From UBA6181 sp016934015 (GTDB lineage: Bacteria > Bacillota_I > Bacilli_A > Acholeplasmatales > Acholeplasmataceae): 49,404 nucleotides of DNA. The translations under genes were made by a program, and so were the position numbers. A model generated the notes under the pieces. The model ran no database searches. It was not told where the DNA came from and saw nothing but the letters and a program-made list of their open reading frames with translations. Location: positions 1 through 49,404 of the forward strand of contig JAZHDG010000086.1 in assembly GCA_036584525.1 (NCBI GenBank). The letters are read 5' to 3'. This document shows positions 7,007-15,681 of this stretch, piece by piece. Position 1 is the first letter of the stretch, and the number at the start of each line of letters is the position of its first letter.

Positions 7007-9225
7007 TGAGCATTATTCGCTTAGATCAAGTTAGTAAATATTATAAATCAGAAGAAACCGTATCGGTTGGGATGAAAAAAGTTTCCCTTTCTTTTGATTT
7101 AGGAGAGTTTGTTGCCGTAACTGGTGAATCCGGAAGTGGGAAATCCACACTTCTCAATGTCATCAGTGGACTAGATGGATATGAAGAAGGTGAACTCTAT
7201 TTATTTGATGAAGAGACATCGCATTATACCATCGCAGATTGGGAACGTTATCGCGGAGCTTATATTGGCTTTGTTTTTCAAAACTATAACATTATCGATT
7301 CATATACGGTATATCAAAATGTGATGCTCGCATTAGAAATTCAAGGTTATCCAAAAAAAGATCGAAAAAAACGTGCATTTGAATTAATCGATAAAGTCGG
7401 TTTAACATCACACCGACATCATAAAGCTTCAAAACTTTCAGGGGGTCAAAAACAACGTGCAGTCATCGCGAGAGCACTTGCTAAGGATTGTCCTGTGATT
7501 GTTGCTGACGAACCAACAGGTAATCTAGATAGCCAATCTGCAACGCAAATCATGAAGTTACTCCATGACATCAGTGAAGGAAAACTTGTCATCGTCGTGA
7601 CGCATGATTATGATCAAGTAAAAAATTATGCAACACGTAAAATCAAGATGCACGATGGTGAAGTGGTTGAAGATAAAGTATTGCATGATCATGAAATACC
7701 AACTCAAATAAATCCTGTAGAGCTCAAAAAAACGAGTTTTTGGACTTTGACAAGATTTGCAGTAAGAAATATGTTTTCCACACCAAAGAAGAGTCTATTT
7801 CTATTAATTATGCAAATTCTAGTAATTGCAGTTTTTACATTAGTCTATACTGACCAGATGAAAAATATTCGAGAAGAAGGTTTGGAACAATCGCAGATTT
7901 TTCCAAATGTTCCTGAAACAAGAGTTTTAATTGAAAAACGAGATGGATCTGAATTTTCGGAATCTGAGATCAACGATTTTAAAGCATTAAGTGTTGTAAA
8001 AGAAGTTTATGAGCATGGCAGCCTTTTTTACAATGAAATGGAACTCAGTATTAAAGGTTCCAATGAATATAGTTTTGGTTATATCGAAGGTACAGATAGT
8101 GCAATTGTATTATCTGAACTAGAAATCACTGGAAGACTTCCTGTAGCCATCGATGAAGTGGTGATTAGCTCGCATTGGCAAAGTTTCAATGTTGGTGATA
8201 CGATTGAACTCTTTAATGGCTATTATTATCAAGAAAATGATAACATCAGTTTTGGTACGTTTAAGGTTGTGGGTATTGACAACCAAGATCGAAATATGAT
8301 CTATTTTTCAGATGCATACTTGAAACAAGATTTAGAGATTGAAAAACAACTTGATATTTCAAGATACGAAAATACAAGAAGTTCTATTTCTTACCAAATG
8401 TCATTTGATTTTGAAGGGGAATCTGTGTATGTTGAAAGATCATATGAACCGATTCAAGCAGATATTGTCTTTTATGGTACGGGTGAACCCACAAGAATTG
8501 AAAATCAAACAATTGAAATCAGAACATACTCATCAACTGGGATAGAATTAACGAAGACTTTGACAGATATTTCAATCATTGTTTATGAAAACTTCGAGAA
8601 CGAATATTATAAACGTGTTTCAATGGATCAAGAAATATATGATAACCTCGTCGAAGAATTTATGCTTGAAGTTGAGTTTGAGTATATGTTACCTGAACGT
8701 AATTTACTTTCACTCTCTGTTTCTGGGTTAAATCACGGGAATCGAATCATCGAAATGGTTGATTCAGAGATTTATAAAGTTTACTATCCAGCAAATATTT
8801 CATCACCCATGCGTGAAGTTTTAGTTTTCTTATCTGGCTTATTAGCAATCGTATTACTCTCCTTATTTGGCTTATTCTTATATGCAATTGTTCATGCAGT
8901 AACAAGAAATGTGATGAATGCACGAAAGAAAGATTTTGCCATTTATCGATCGATTGGAGCAAACCAAACATCCTTAGCAAAACTTGTAGTAATCGAACAA
9001 ATTATCATGGCTGTTGTTGGGTTTGTTTTAACATTGCTCATTTTAAATTTATTAAGTTCAAGCATTCCGATGATTCAAAAGACACTCCCTTACATGGAGA
9101 TTCAAGATTATTTAATTTTAATGATTGCTTTTGTACTTTTTGGTCTATGGTTAGGCTTAAGATTCAATAAGAAAGTGTTTAAACAAACCGTGATTGAGAC
9201 ACTTTCAGCAAGTAAGGGGGAATAA
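7003..9225 (+). CDS. ABC transporter: fused ATPase and FtsX-type permease (first of a tandem pair)
   Basis: 740 residues from ATG 7003, chosen over an upstream GTG because it forms ATGA with the previous stop and AAAGGA is 5 bases upstream. The ABC domain spans about residues 1-230: Walker A GESGSGKS (41-48), signature LSGGQ (145-149), Walker B VIVADE (165-170), as in the LolD/MacB class. One membrane helix follows near residue 265, then a large extracellular domain rich in charged and aromatic residues (about 285-600) and three C-terminal helices with FtsX-type spacing (VRNVMNARKKDFAIYRSIGAN between the first two). This is the MacB layout, which transmits mechanical force and moves peptides, lipoproteins or toxins outward. 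It is followed 3 bp later by a homologous fusion, so a heterodimer is likely. Confidence 0.9.
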   Translation: MMSIIRLDQVSKYYKSEETVSVGMKKVSLSFDLGEFVAVTGESGSGKSTLLNVISGLDGYEEGELYLFDEETSHYTIADWERYRGAYIGFVFQNYNIIDSYTVYQNVMLALEIQGYPKKDRKKRAFELIDKVGLTSHRHHKASKLSGGQKQRAVIARALAKDCPVIVADEPTGNLDSQSATQIMKLLHDISEGKLVIVVTHDYDQVKNYATRKIKMHDGEVVEDKVLHDHEIPTQINPVELKKTSFWTLTRFAVRNMFSTPKKSLFLLIMQILVIAVFTLVYTDQMKNIREEGLEQSQIFPNVPETRVLIEKRDGSEFSESEINDFKALSVVKEVYEHGSLFYNEMELSIKGSNEYSFGYIEGTDSAIVLSELEITGRLPVAIDEVVISSHWQSFNVGDTIELFNGYYYQENDNISFGTFKVVGIDNQDRNMIYFSDAYLKQDLEIEKQLDISRYENTRSSISYQMSFDFEGESVYVERSYEPIQADIVFYGTGEPTRIENQTIEIRTYSSTGIELTKTLTDISIIVYENFENEYYKRVSMDQEIYDNLVEEFMLEVEFEYMLPERNLLSLSVSGLNHGNRIIEMVDSEIYKVYYPANISSPMREVLVFLSGLLAIVLLSLFGLFLYAIVHAVTRNVMNARKKDFAIYRSIGANQTSLAKLVVIEQIIMAVVGFVLTLLILNLLSSSIPMIQKTLPYMEIQDYLILMIAFVLFGLWLGLRFNKKVFKQTVIETLSASKGE

Positions 9226-9228
9226 GTC

Positions 9229-11625
9229 ATGATTTCAGTAAAACACGTTGACAAGTACTTTAATCGAAGAAAAAAGAATGAAATTCATGTCCTTAATGAC
9301 ATTAGTCTTGATTTCCCTAGCAAAGGTTTAGTGGTTTTATTAGGTGCTTCAGGATCCGGGAAAACAACATTACTTAATGTCATTGGTGGACTTGATTCAA
9401 TTCAGTCTGGAAAGATTGTCATTGATGATCAAGAAATTGAAAAATATGATGCCCAGAAATGGGATGAAATTCGGAATGAACACATCGGATATATTTTTCA
9501 AAACTATAATTTACTTCCTGAACTCTCTGTATTTGATAACATCGCATTTGTGTTAAAGATGTTAGGTATTAAAGATAAAGAATATATTGAAAAACGTGTT
9601 CACTATGTGCTTCGTGCTGTGAATATGTATCCATTTAGAAAGAAGAAAGCACTTCAATTGTCTGGTGGTCAACAACAAAGGGTTGCAATTGCGAGAGCAC
9701 TTGTTAAAAATCCTAAGATTATTATCGCAGATGAACCAACAGGTAACTTAGATAGTAAAAATACACTAGAAGTCATGAATATTATTAAGCAAATTTCAAG
9801 TGAAAAACTTGTGATTCTAGTGACACATGAAAAAGAAATCGCCAAGTTTTATGGTAATCGAATCATTGAGATTAAAGATGGACAAGTTATTCAGGATTAT
9901 TTTAATGATGAAATTGAAGATCATAAGATGGGTAAAGATGACACAATTTATCTAAAAGATATGCAAAAAAGTGTAAATTTATCCTCTGACCACGTGAGAT
10001 TAGAAATATTCTCTGATGAAGAAGTACTTGATAGTCCAATCGATATCAAGCTTGTTGTTAAGAATAAAACATTATATTTAGATGTACAGTCACTATACAA
10101 TAAGATGAAAATTGTCGATGAAAACTCAGGTGTTGTCATAAAGAATGAACACTATGTAAAGAAGACACGTCAAGAATTGATTCAAACATCTTTTGATCTA
10201 GAAGAAATTGACCATAGTCAAATTAAAAAAGATTCAAGTTCGATGGTATCCATTAAGCAAACACTCCGCATGGCTTTAGAGAAGGTTCTTCGAACTGGAC
10301 GAAAAGGCAAAATCATGTTATTTAGTTTCTTTATTGCTGGTATGGTTATCGCATTTACAATCGCCACTCTAGCTTCTGTAGCCATTGTTAGACCTGAGCC
10401 TTATATGCAGATATCAAAAGGTTACGTCCGCACAGATTATAAAGAAAGCATGCCAACTTATAATCAGTTAATGGTACTTGGACAAGTTGATGAGAGTTTC
10501 TACATTCATCCGTTCTCTCAAGTCATGATGCGTTTTCTAAATTCTGATGGTAGTGAAGCATTTGTTGGGTTTAATGCTCAAATTGAAACAGAGAATCATC
10601 TGGATATGTTTAAACTCCTAGATGGTAAACTACCAGAAAATGATCGTGAATTTGTGATTACTTCAGGTATTGCTGATCAACTGGTCGATACAAGAGTTGG
10701 ACAAGATTTCGGTATTTGGACCTATAGTCATATTTATAATGAACATTTTAAATTTATTGATTCAACATCGCAAATTGTTGGTATCGTAGAATCTGAAATT
10801 CCAATGATTTTTATGAGTGAAGTTGCCGCAACATATTTTACGTATAAAGACTCTAAACAACAACCTTATGAACTCTATGATGCTTCAATTATCTTACATG
10901 GTCAAGCACCACAAGATCAAGAAATTATGATTTCAATGACTGATTACGCATTTTTAGATCCTGAACTTGATGTTTCAGGAACATGGCCAAAGAGTTTTCC
11001 AATGTATAATTTAGTCGTTTCAGGTATTCATCAACTTGAGGACTCTGAAATAAAAATTTATACTTCACAGACCTTAAAAGAAATGTTAATTGATGAGAGT
11101 AAAGAACTCTTGATATACTCGAATGAACGAGAAGAATTGATGAATGCTTTACTTGAAACTTATGGTATTACGTCGAGTGATGTTTACCAAGATGCATTTG
11201 AAACAAGAGCACAAAGCCAACGTATAGCCTTCATCAGTACACTTACAACATCATTACTCCTCATTGGATTCTCGATGGTTGGATTCTATTTTGTCATTCG
11301 ATCTTCACTCATTTCAAGAATATATGAAGTATCCGTTCATCGAGCACTTGGGGTTAAGAAAATAGACATTTTTAGATCTTTTGTGGTTGAAATATTTGCG
11401 ATTTCTACAATTTCGACATTAATTGGATACCTATTAGCCACTTATACGTTAAATCAGTTACAAGATGGCTTATTAGGAACTCTAGACTTTTTCCTTGTAA
11501 CACCTTTAACGACTGGATTAGGAATTGTACTACTTTATGCACTCAATTTATTGGCAGGATTATTCCCCGTTATCTTACTCCTTAAAAAAACTCCTGCACA
11601 AATCCTTTCACAATATGATATTTAA
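9229..11625 (+). CDS. ABC transporter: fused ATPase and FtsX-type permease (second of a tandem pair)
   Basis: 798 residues. The N-terminal ABC domain has Walker A GASGSGKT (39-46), signature LSGGQ (144-148) and Walker B IIIADE (164-169). Unlike its partner it has a longer soluble insert of about 115 residues between the ATPase (ends about 225) and the first membrane helix (about 358-380), predicted beta-rich with a polar tail. An extracellular domain follows to about residue 665, then three C-terminal helices with the FtsX linker YEVSVHRALGVKKIDIFRS. SD AAGGGGGA lies before the ATG, 3 bp after the first fusion. Conserved ATPase motifs in both proteins suggest two working nucleotide sites. Substrate unknown; antimicrobial-peptide defence or lipid handling are the usual roles of such pairs. 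Confidence 0.9.
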   Translation: MISVKHVDKYFNRRKKNEIHVLNDISLDFPSKGLVVLLGASGSGKTTLLNVIGGLDSIQSGKIVIDDQEIEKYDAQKWDEIRNEHIGYIFQNYNLLPELSVFDNIAFVLKMLGIKDKEYIEKRVHYVLRAVNMYPFRKKKALQLSGGQQQRVAIARALVKNPKIIIADEPTGNLDSKNTLEVMNIIKQISSEKLVILVTHEKEIAKFYGNRIIEIKDGQVIQDYFNDEIEDHKMGKDDTIYLKDMQKSVNLSSDHVRLEIFSDEEVLDSPIDIKLVVKNKTLYLDVQSLYNKMKIVDENSGVVIKNEHYVKKTRQELIQTSFDLEEIDHSQIKKDSSSMVSIKQTLRMALEKVLRTGRKGKIMLFSFFIAGMVIAFTIATLASVAIVRPEPYMQISKGYVRTDYKESMPTYNQLMVLGQVDESFYIHPFSQVMMRFLNSDGSEAFVGFNAQIETENHLDMFKLLDGKLPENDREFVITSGIADQLVDTRVGQDFGIWTYSHIYNEHFKFIDSTSQIVGIVESEIPMIFMSEVAATYFTYKDSKQQPYELYDASIILHGQAPQDQEIMISMTDYAFLDPELDVSGTWPKSFPMYNLVVSGIHQLEDSEIKIYTSQTLKEMLIDESKELLIYSNEREELMNALLETYGITSSDVYQDAFETRAQSQRIAFISTLTTSLLLIGFSMVGFYFVIRSSLISRIYEVSVHRALGVKKIDIFRSFVVEIFAISTISTLIGYLLATYTLNQLQDGLLGTLDFFLVTPLTTGLGIVLLYALNLLAGLFPVILLLKKTPAQILSQYDI

Positions 11626-11628
11626 CAA

Positions 11629-11653
11629 AAAGAGAGCCGACATGGCTCTCTTT
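11629..11653. terminator. Bidirectional terminator between ABC pair and nitroreductase
   Basis: AAAGAGAGCC (11629-11638) pairs perfectly with GGCTCTCTTT (11644-11653) around a 5-nt loop. It serves both convergent genes. Confidence 0.92.
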
Positions 11654-11654
11654 C

Positions 11655-12263
11655 TTATATAAATGTTGTAATTGATTCAATAGGCAATCTTGTTGATTGA
11701 TGACCGTCCTCCGCAGCTTTTCCAATGGAAATGATTAAAACTGGAATATAACGTTCTTTATCAATCCCAAGAGCATCATTAATTTTTTCATGTCGGAATC
11801 CGCCGATTGGGCATGTGTCATATCCATATTCTTTAGCGACATTCATCAGTTGCATGGCAACTAATCCCGCATCTAATAAACCAACTTTTTCAATGCCTTC
11901 ATTAGATAAAGTAGGAATCATATTCGTAATATTTGTGATTTGTTTATTTCGAACTTCCAAAGGCATTAATCCTTTTTCGACAGCTTGATCAAAGATTTTT
12001 TCAGCAAATTCGAACTTTTTTAAATCAGTAAAGATGACAATCATTGCAGAAGAAGTTTCAAGTTGAAGCGTATTACCATATAAAACAGGTCTTAATTTTT
12101 CTTTTCCTTCATCCGTTGATATCACCACAAAACGCCATGATTGCATGTTCATCGAGGAAGGTGCTCTTGTCGCATCTTCTAAGATTTGAATCATTTCTTT
12201 TTGACTAATTTTTATTTTTGTATCATATTTTCTGATGGAACGACGATTTGTTAAATTTGACAT
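11655..12263 (-). CDS. Nitroreductase family FMN-dependent oxidoreductase
   Basis: 202 residues from ATG 12263. The in-frame GTG three codons upstream lies within the ribosome site GAGGTG, so the ATG is preferred. The family opening NRRSIRKYD (FMN phosphate contact), the APSSMNMQSWRFVVI motif near residue 36 and the C-terminal DTCPIGGF...IPVLIISIGKAAED region (flavin and nicotinamide binding) are all present. Such homodimeric enzymes reduce nitro compounds, quinones or flavins with NAD(P)H in the cytosol. It is monocistronic, ending at the shared terminator. Confidence 0.9.
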   Translation of the reverse strand: MSNLTNRRSIRKYDTKIKISQKEMIQILEDATRAPSSMNMQSWRFVVISTDEGKEKLRPVLYGNTLQLETSSAMIVIFTDLKKFEFAEKIFDQAVEKGLMPLEVRNKQITNITNMIPTLSNEGIEKVGLLDAGLVAMQLMNVAKEYGYDTCPIGGFRHEKINDALGIDKERYIPVLIISIGKAAEDGHQSTRLPIESITTFI

Positions 12264-12333
12264 TTTTTTCACCTCAACTTTTTTATTTTAGCATGTTTTA
12301 ATCGATTATGAAGGAATTATGCTTCACCGTTTA

Positions 12334-12342
12334 TGTTATAAT
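12334..12342 (+). promoter_or_regulatory. Extended -10 promoter of the histidine phosphatase-mutY operon
   Basis: TGTTATAAT at 12334-12342 (TGnTATAAT), 26 bp before the chosen ATG; the RNA would have a very short leader. Confidence 0.65.
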
Positions 12343-12367
12343 AAGTGATAGCAAAGAGAGGGATATG

Positions 12368-12892
12368 ATGACAACATTTATATTGATTCGACATGGTGAA
12401 CCACGTTATGATGAAGTGCTATCACGCGGTTATAAAGGTATGGGATATGAGCTTGGTAGACTAACTGATTTAGGTGTCAATCAAGCAGAAGAAAGAGCTA
12501 AAGATGAAAGACTAAAAAATAGTCAAATCATCATCAGTTCACCCTATACAAGAGCGTTACAAACAGCAGCCATCATCTCAAGAAAAACAGGGATTGAACT
12601 TATCGTAGAAAACGATCTGCATGAATGGATGCCCGATATGACCCAAAATTATCAACTCGAACCTCATACTTCATTTGAAGAATATATTCAATACCGAGGG
12701 ATTCCTAAAGATTCTAGATTATACCCATGGGAAACCTATGAGCACTTACAAGAGCGTGTGGGTAAAGTTTTGGATCGATATCAAACATATGAAAAAGTGA
12801 TTGTTGTATGTCATGGTGTTGTGATCTCATCACAAACACATTTTGATGATATTATTGAACATTGTGGTGTTCGAATACTCGTTCGATCATGA
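12368..12892 (+). CDS. Histidine phosphatase (phosphoglycerate-mutase-like) family protein
   Basis: 174 residues from ATG 12368. The alternative ATG 12365 sits too close to the SD GAGGG, and further upstream the promoter's -10 lies inside the open frame. The phospho-acceptor motif ILIRHGE is at residues 5-11, SSPYTRALQTA carries the second catalytic Arg region and VVCHGVVI the second catalytic His near the C-terminus. The opening differs from cofactor-dependent mutases in having EPRYDE after RHG, as in SixA/CobC-like phosphatases. Cytosolic; substrate unknown. It overlaps mutY by ATGA. A second family member lies at 34021-34581. Confidence 0.83.
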   Translation: MTTFILIRHGEPRYDEVLSRGYKGMGYELGRLTDLGVNQAEERAKDERLKNSQIIISSPYTRALQTAAIISRKTGIELIVENDLHEWMPDMTQNYQLEPHTSFEEYIQYRGIPKDSRLYPWETYEHLQERVGKVLDRYQTYEKVIVVCHGVVISSQTHFDDIIEHCGVRILVRS

Positions 12893-13896
12893 ATATTGAA
12901 AAATTAGAATCTTGGTTTTTAAATCATAAAAGAAAGCTAAATTTTAGAGGAAACACAGACCCATATTTGATATGGGTTTCTGAAATTATGCTCCAACAGA
13001 CTCAAGCAGAAACTGTCGAGCCTTATTTTGAAAAATTTATCAAAAAATATCCAAATGTCCAGTCACTTGCAAATGCAGATTTAGAAGAGCTTAAGAAAAC
13101 AGTTGAAGGAATTGGCTATTATCGAAGATTCAAACTCATGCATGAAGCAGCCATGGTCATTACAACGAAACACCAAGGCAGGTTCCCAGACACTTATGAA
13201 GATGTCATCAAACTTAATGGGATCGGAAAATATACAGCAGGTGCCATCATGTCTATCGCATATGATAAACCTTTTAGTGCTGTAGATGGAAATGTAATTC
13301 GTGTCCTAAGTCGATATTTAGGTGATTATGGGGATATGCGAAAAGAAAAAGAAAAGAAGAAGCTTGATCAATACAATCAACACATGATTGAAAAAGCTCA
13401 TCCTCGTATTTATACTGAATCAATGATTGAATTAGGAGCCCTTGTTTGTAAACCGAAGCAACCACAATGTGAATCTTGTCCTTTAAATGAACATTGTTTT
13501 GCATATCAAAACCATAGTGTTGAAGCATTACCTTTTTTATCTAAATTAAAGAAACAAAAGGTATTTCAATATCATGTATTTATACTTGAAGATGAGCATC
13601 ACTATTATCTTAGAAAACGAACAGAATCTTTATTAGAAGGAATGTATGAATGGCCTCAGTTTGAAAGTGAAAGTTATTATGCAGCCATCGAACAGCTTAG
13701 TGAACGTGGTATCGAAGCAGAAATAATTGATTCTTTAGGTCATTATAAACATGTATTCTCACATCAAATTTGGGAAATGGATGCATATCTTTTGAGAATC
13801 ATTCAATGCAATTCAAGTCAATTTATTAAAATCAAAAAAGAAAATTTAAATCAATATCCAATGGCTGTTGCTCATCAAAAAATAAAAATCGCATGA
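12889..13896 (+). CDS. mutY: A/G-specific adenine DNA glycosylase
   Basis: 335 residues from ATG 12889, coupled to the upstream stop (ATGA). It removes A opposite 8-oxoguanine in base-excision repair. Visible features: EIMLQQTQAETV with catalytic Glu (E32), the helix-hairpin-helix LNGIGKYTAGAI (109-120), catalytic Asp in SAVDGNV (D133) and the iron-sulfur cluster loop C187-x6-C194-x2-C197-x5-C203. The C-terminal part (about 220-335) matches the NUDIX-like 8-oxoG recognition domain and ends a little shorter than in E. coli. Both domains appear intact. Confidence 0.95.
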   Translation: MNIEKLESWFLNHKRKLNFRGNTDPYLIWVSEIMLQQTQAETVEPYFEKFIKKYPNVQSLANADLEELKKTVEGIGYYRRFKLMHEAAMVITTKHQGRFPDTYEDVIKLNGIGKYTAGAIMSIAYDKPFSAVDGNVIRVLSRYLGDYGDMRKEKEKKKLDQYNQHMIEKAHPRIYTESMIELGALVCKPKQPQCESCPLNEHCFAYQNHSVEALPFLSKLKKQKVFQYHVFILEDEHHYYLRKRTESLLEGMYEWPQFESESYYAAIEQLSERGIEAEIIDSLGHYKHVFSHQIWEMDAYLLRIIQCNSSQFIKIKKENLNQYPMAVAHQKIKIA

Positions 13897-13913
13897 CTTA
13901 GGTCAGGCGATTT
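13886..13913 (-). terminator. Terminator shared by mutY and queT ends
   Basis: AAATCGC (13886-13892) pairs with GCGATTT (13907-13913), with an inner TGAC/GTCA stem and a TTAG loop. On the minus strand it is followed by TTATTTTTTG, a good U tract for queT. On the plus strand the tail is poor. mutY's stop lies inside the structure. Confidence 0.75.
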
Positions 13914-14397
13914 ATTGATGAAAGGTTTCAATGAAAAATGGATGGTCCTTTAAGACTTTATACATTGGAAATCCTAAGACATAAAGTACAACTGCTTCAC
14001 CAATGAAAACCCAAATGGCAATGGGTACAAAAGGAATTTGATCGAGTATACTGATCATTAACCCAATAATGATTGCATTTGATATTGCTGGGAATATTAA
14101 AGCTACGAGCTTATGTTTGTTAAAAATGATTAGTAAAACTAAGCCAATAATGGTAGCAAGTGATCCAACGAGGGCATCCAAAATACCAAATGGACTAAAT
14201 AACCAGTTTGCTACAAAAGTACCAATGGTTAATCCAATGATACTTTTCTTATCAAAGAAGACAAAGATAATGAGTAGTTCGGCAATTCTAAATTGGATTT
14301 TCTCAAAACTCAAAAATTGAAAAGCATAAACTAAGACAACATAGACTGTGGCAAGCATGGCTTGCGTGGTAAAAGTGTAAATTAAACGTTTATTCAT
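13912..14397 (-). CDS. queT: QueT-family queuosine precursor transporter
   Basis: 161 residues from ATG 14397. The open frame continues 22 codons further upstream, but that stretch is the structured leader, and AGGGAG lies 6 bases before this ATG. Five or six hydrophobic helices, with the family segment FEKIQFRIAELLIIFVFFDKKSIIG and GTFVANWLFSPFGILDALVGSLATI. QueT proteins are substrate-binding S components of ECF transporters that import preQ1, preQ0 or queuine. The ECF ATPases and T component are not in this window. It is divergent from tgt, which inserts the base into tRNA, a strong contextual match. Confidence 0.87.
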   Translation of the reverse strand: MNKRLIYTFTTQAMLATVYVVLVYAFQFLSFEKIQFRIAELLIIFVFFDKKSIIGLTIGTFVANWLFSPFGILDALVGSLATIIGLVLLIIFNKHKLVALIFPAISNAIIIGLMISILDQIPFVPIAIWVFIGEAVVLYVLGFPMYKVLKDHPFFIETFHQ

Positions 14398-14403
14398 GAT
14401 ATT

Positions 14404-14446
14404 CTCCCTGTTTTGTTTTAGCTGGTTTCCTAGGGTACAGCTAATC
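14404..14446 (-). promoter_or_regulatory. PreQ1-I-like riboswitch/pseudoknot sequestering the queT SD
   Basis: On the minus strand, stem TTAGCTG (14444-14438) pairs perfectly with CAGCTAA (14424-14418). The loop carries CCCT (14435-14432), which can pair with AGGG (14409-14406) of the SD across an A-rich linker AAAACAAAAC: an H-type pseudoknot. The A-rich tail followed by the ribosome site is very like preQ1 class I riboswitches that act on translation. The loop bases do not match the best-known consensus fully, so class assignment is provisional. Confidence 0.6.
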
Positions 14447-14456
14447 TTTGAATACT

Positions 14457-14485
14457 TTAACATTGTATCAATAATGTGTTATAAT
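14457..14485 (+). promoter_or_regulatory. tgt promoter
   Basis: -35 TTAACA (14457-14462), 17-bp spacer, extended -10 TG-T-TATAAT (14477-14485). It overlaps the opposite queT promoter almost completely. Confidence 0.8.
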
Positions 14486-14490
14486 TACAA
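14462..14490 (-). promoter_or_regulatory. queT promoter
   Basis: Minus strand -35 TTGTAA (14490-14485), 17-bp spacer, -10 TACAAT (14467-14462). The predicted start near 14455 puts the whole pseudoknot in the transcript. Confidence 0.6.
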
Positions 14491-14505
14491 GATAAAGGTG
14501 ATGAA

Positions 14506-15621
14506 ATGGCAATCAAATTTGAAGTTCTACATGTATGTAAACAAAGTGGTGCTAGATTGGGGCGTTTAACAACTCCTCATGGTGTTTTTGAAACGCCTTT
14601 TTTTATGCCAGTAGGTACACAAGCAACAGTGAAAACATTGACTCCCGAAGAAGCTTTTGAAGTCTCAGAGGGCTTAATATTAGGCAATACTTATCATTTA
14701 TGGCTACAGCCAGGCAATGAATTAGTGAAGGAACATGGTGGAATTCGTGGCTTCATGAAATGGAAAGGTGCACTCTTAACCGATAGTGGTGGATACCAAG
14801 TTTTCTCACTCACGGATATGCGAAAAATCACAGAGGAAGGCGTCCATTTTAAACATCATAAAAATGGTTCAGCACTCTTCATATCACCCGAAGATTCGAT
14901 CAAAATTCAAGAGGATTTAGGTGCGGATATCATCATGAGTTTTGATGAATGCCCACCCCCATATGAAACGGATGAATATATGAAAACATCGGTGGATCGA
15001 ACTATTCGATGGGCAAAAAGAGGGAAAGATGCGTTAACAACCGATCAAGCACTTTTTGGTATTGTACAAGGTGGTTTAAATAAAGATTTACGCAAGTATT
15101 GTGCAGAAGAATTGATTCAAATGGATTTTCCAGGTTATTCTGTTGGTGGTCTTTCAGTCGGTGAAACGAAACACGAGATGTATGAAATCACTAAATTTTT
15201 GAATCCGATTTTACCCTTTGATAAACCAAGATATTTGATGGGTGTTGGTGCTCCAGATGATTTAATCATGAATGTTATTAACGGTATGGATATGTTTGAT
15301 TGTGTCTTGCCGACACGTATCGCAAGGCATGGCACAGCTTTAACAACACAAGGTAAAATAGTCATAAAAAACCAAACATATGAAAAAGATATGAATCCTT
15401 TAGACCCACATTTAAAAACACCCGTTTCTAAATATACAAGAGCTTATATCAGACATCTTTTTAAAGCGGAAGAAATATTGGGTATGCGATTAGTAACTTA
15501 TCAGAATTTGGCTTATTTGAAGCACTTAATGAAAGAAATTAGAACTGCGATTAAAGAAGATCGTTTGTTAGATTATCTCGAAGAGATGAAGAAAACGACG
15601 AATTACTTTAAATCGCGATAA
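14506..15621 (+). CDS. tgt: tRNA-guanine(34) transglycosylase lacking the zinc site
   Basis: 371 residues, full length. It exchanges G34 of GUN-anticodon tRNAs (Asp, Asn, His, Tyr) for preQ1 on the path to queuosine. Catalytic Asp D93 in DSGGYQ and nucleophile D265 in FDCVLPTR are present. VGGLSVGE (213-220) and FDEC (146-149) keep the bacterial-type base pocket. The usual zinc motif CxCxxC after NPLD is missing: residues 298-310 read NPLDPHLKTPVSK with no Cys. The zinc His of the following TYHNL-type motif is Gln (TYQNL, Q333). All four ligands are thus gone although the flanking residues (YTRAYIRHL) are conserved. SD AAAGGTGATG precedes the ATG. Confidence 0.96.
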   Translation: MAIKFEVLHVCKQSGARLGRLTTPHGVFETPFFMPVGTQATVKTLTPEEAFEVSEGLILGNTYHLWLQPGNELVKEHGGIRGFMKWKGALLTDSGGYQVFSLTDMRKITEEGVHFKHHKNGSALFISPEDSIKIQEDLGADIIMSFDECPPPYETDEYMKTSVDRTIRWAKRGKDALTTDQALFGIVQGGLNKDLRKYCAEELIQMDFPGYSVGGLSVGETKHEMYEITKFLNPILPFDKPRYLMGVGAPDDLIMNVINGMDMFDCVLPTRIARHGTALTTQGKIVIKNQTYEKDMNPLDPHLKTPVSKYTRAYIRHLFKAEEILGMRLVTYQNLAYLKHLMKEIRTAIKEDRLLDYLEEMKKTTNYFKSR

Positions 15622-15681
15622 AAACCTTTATTTATAAACATATTTCATGTAAAATAGAATTAAACTTTAGGAGGAGATATC

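Noticed and set aside
15135..15365. Minus-strand ORF inside tgt, and similar antisense frames in ftsZ, apt and rel
   Set aside because: No SD or promoter, and no recognisable domain; they mirror the codon pattern of the real genes.
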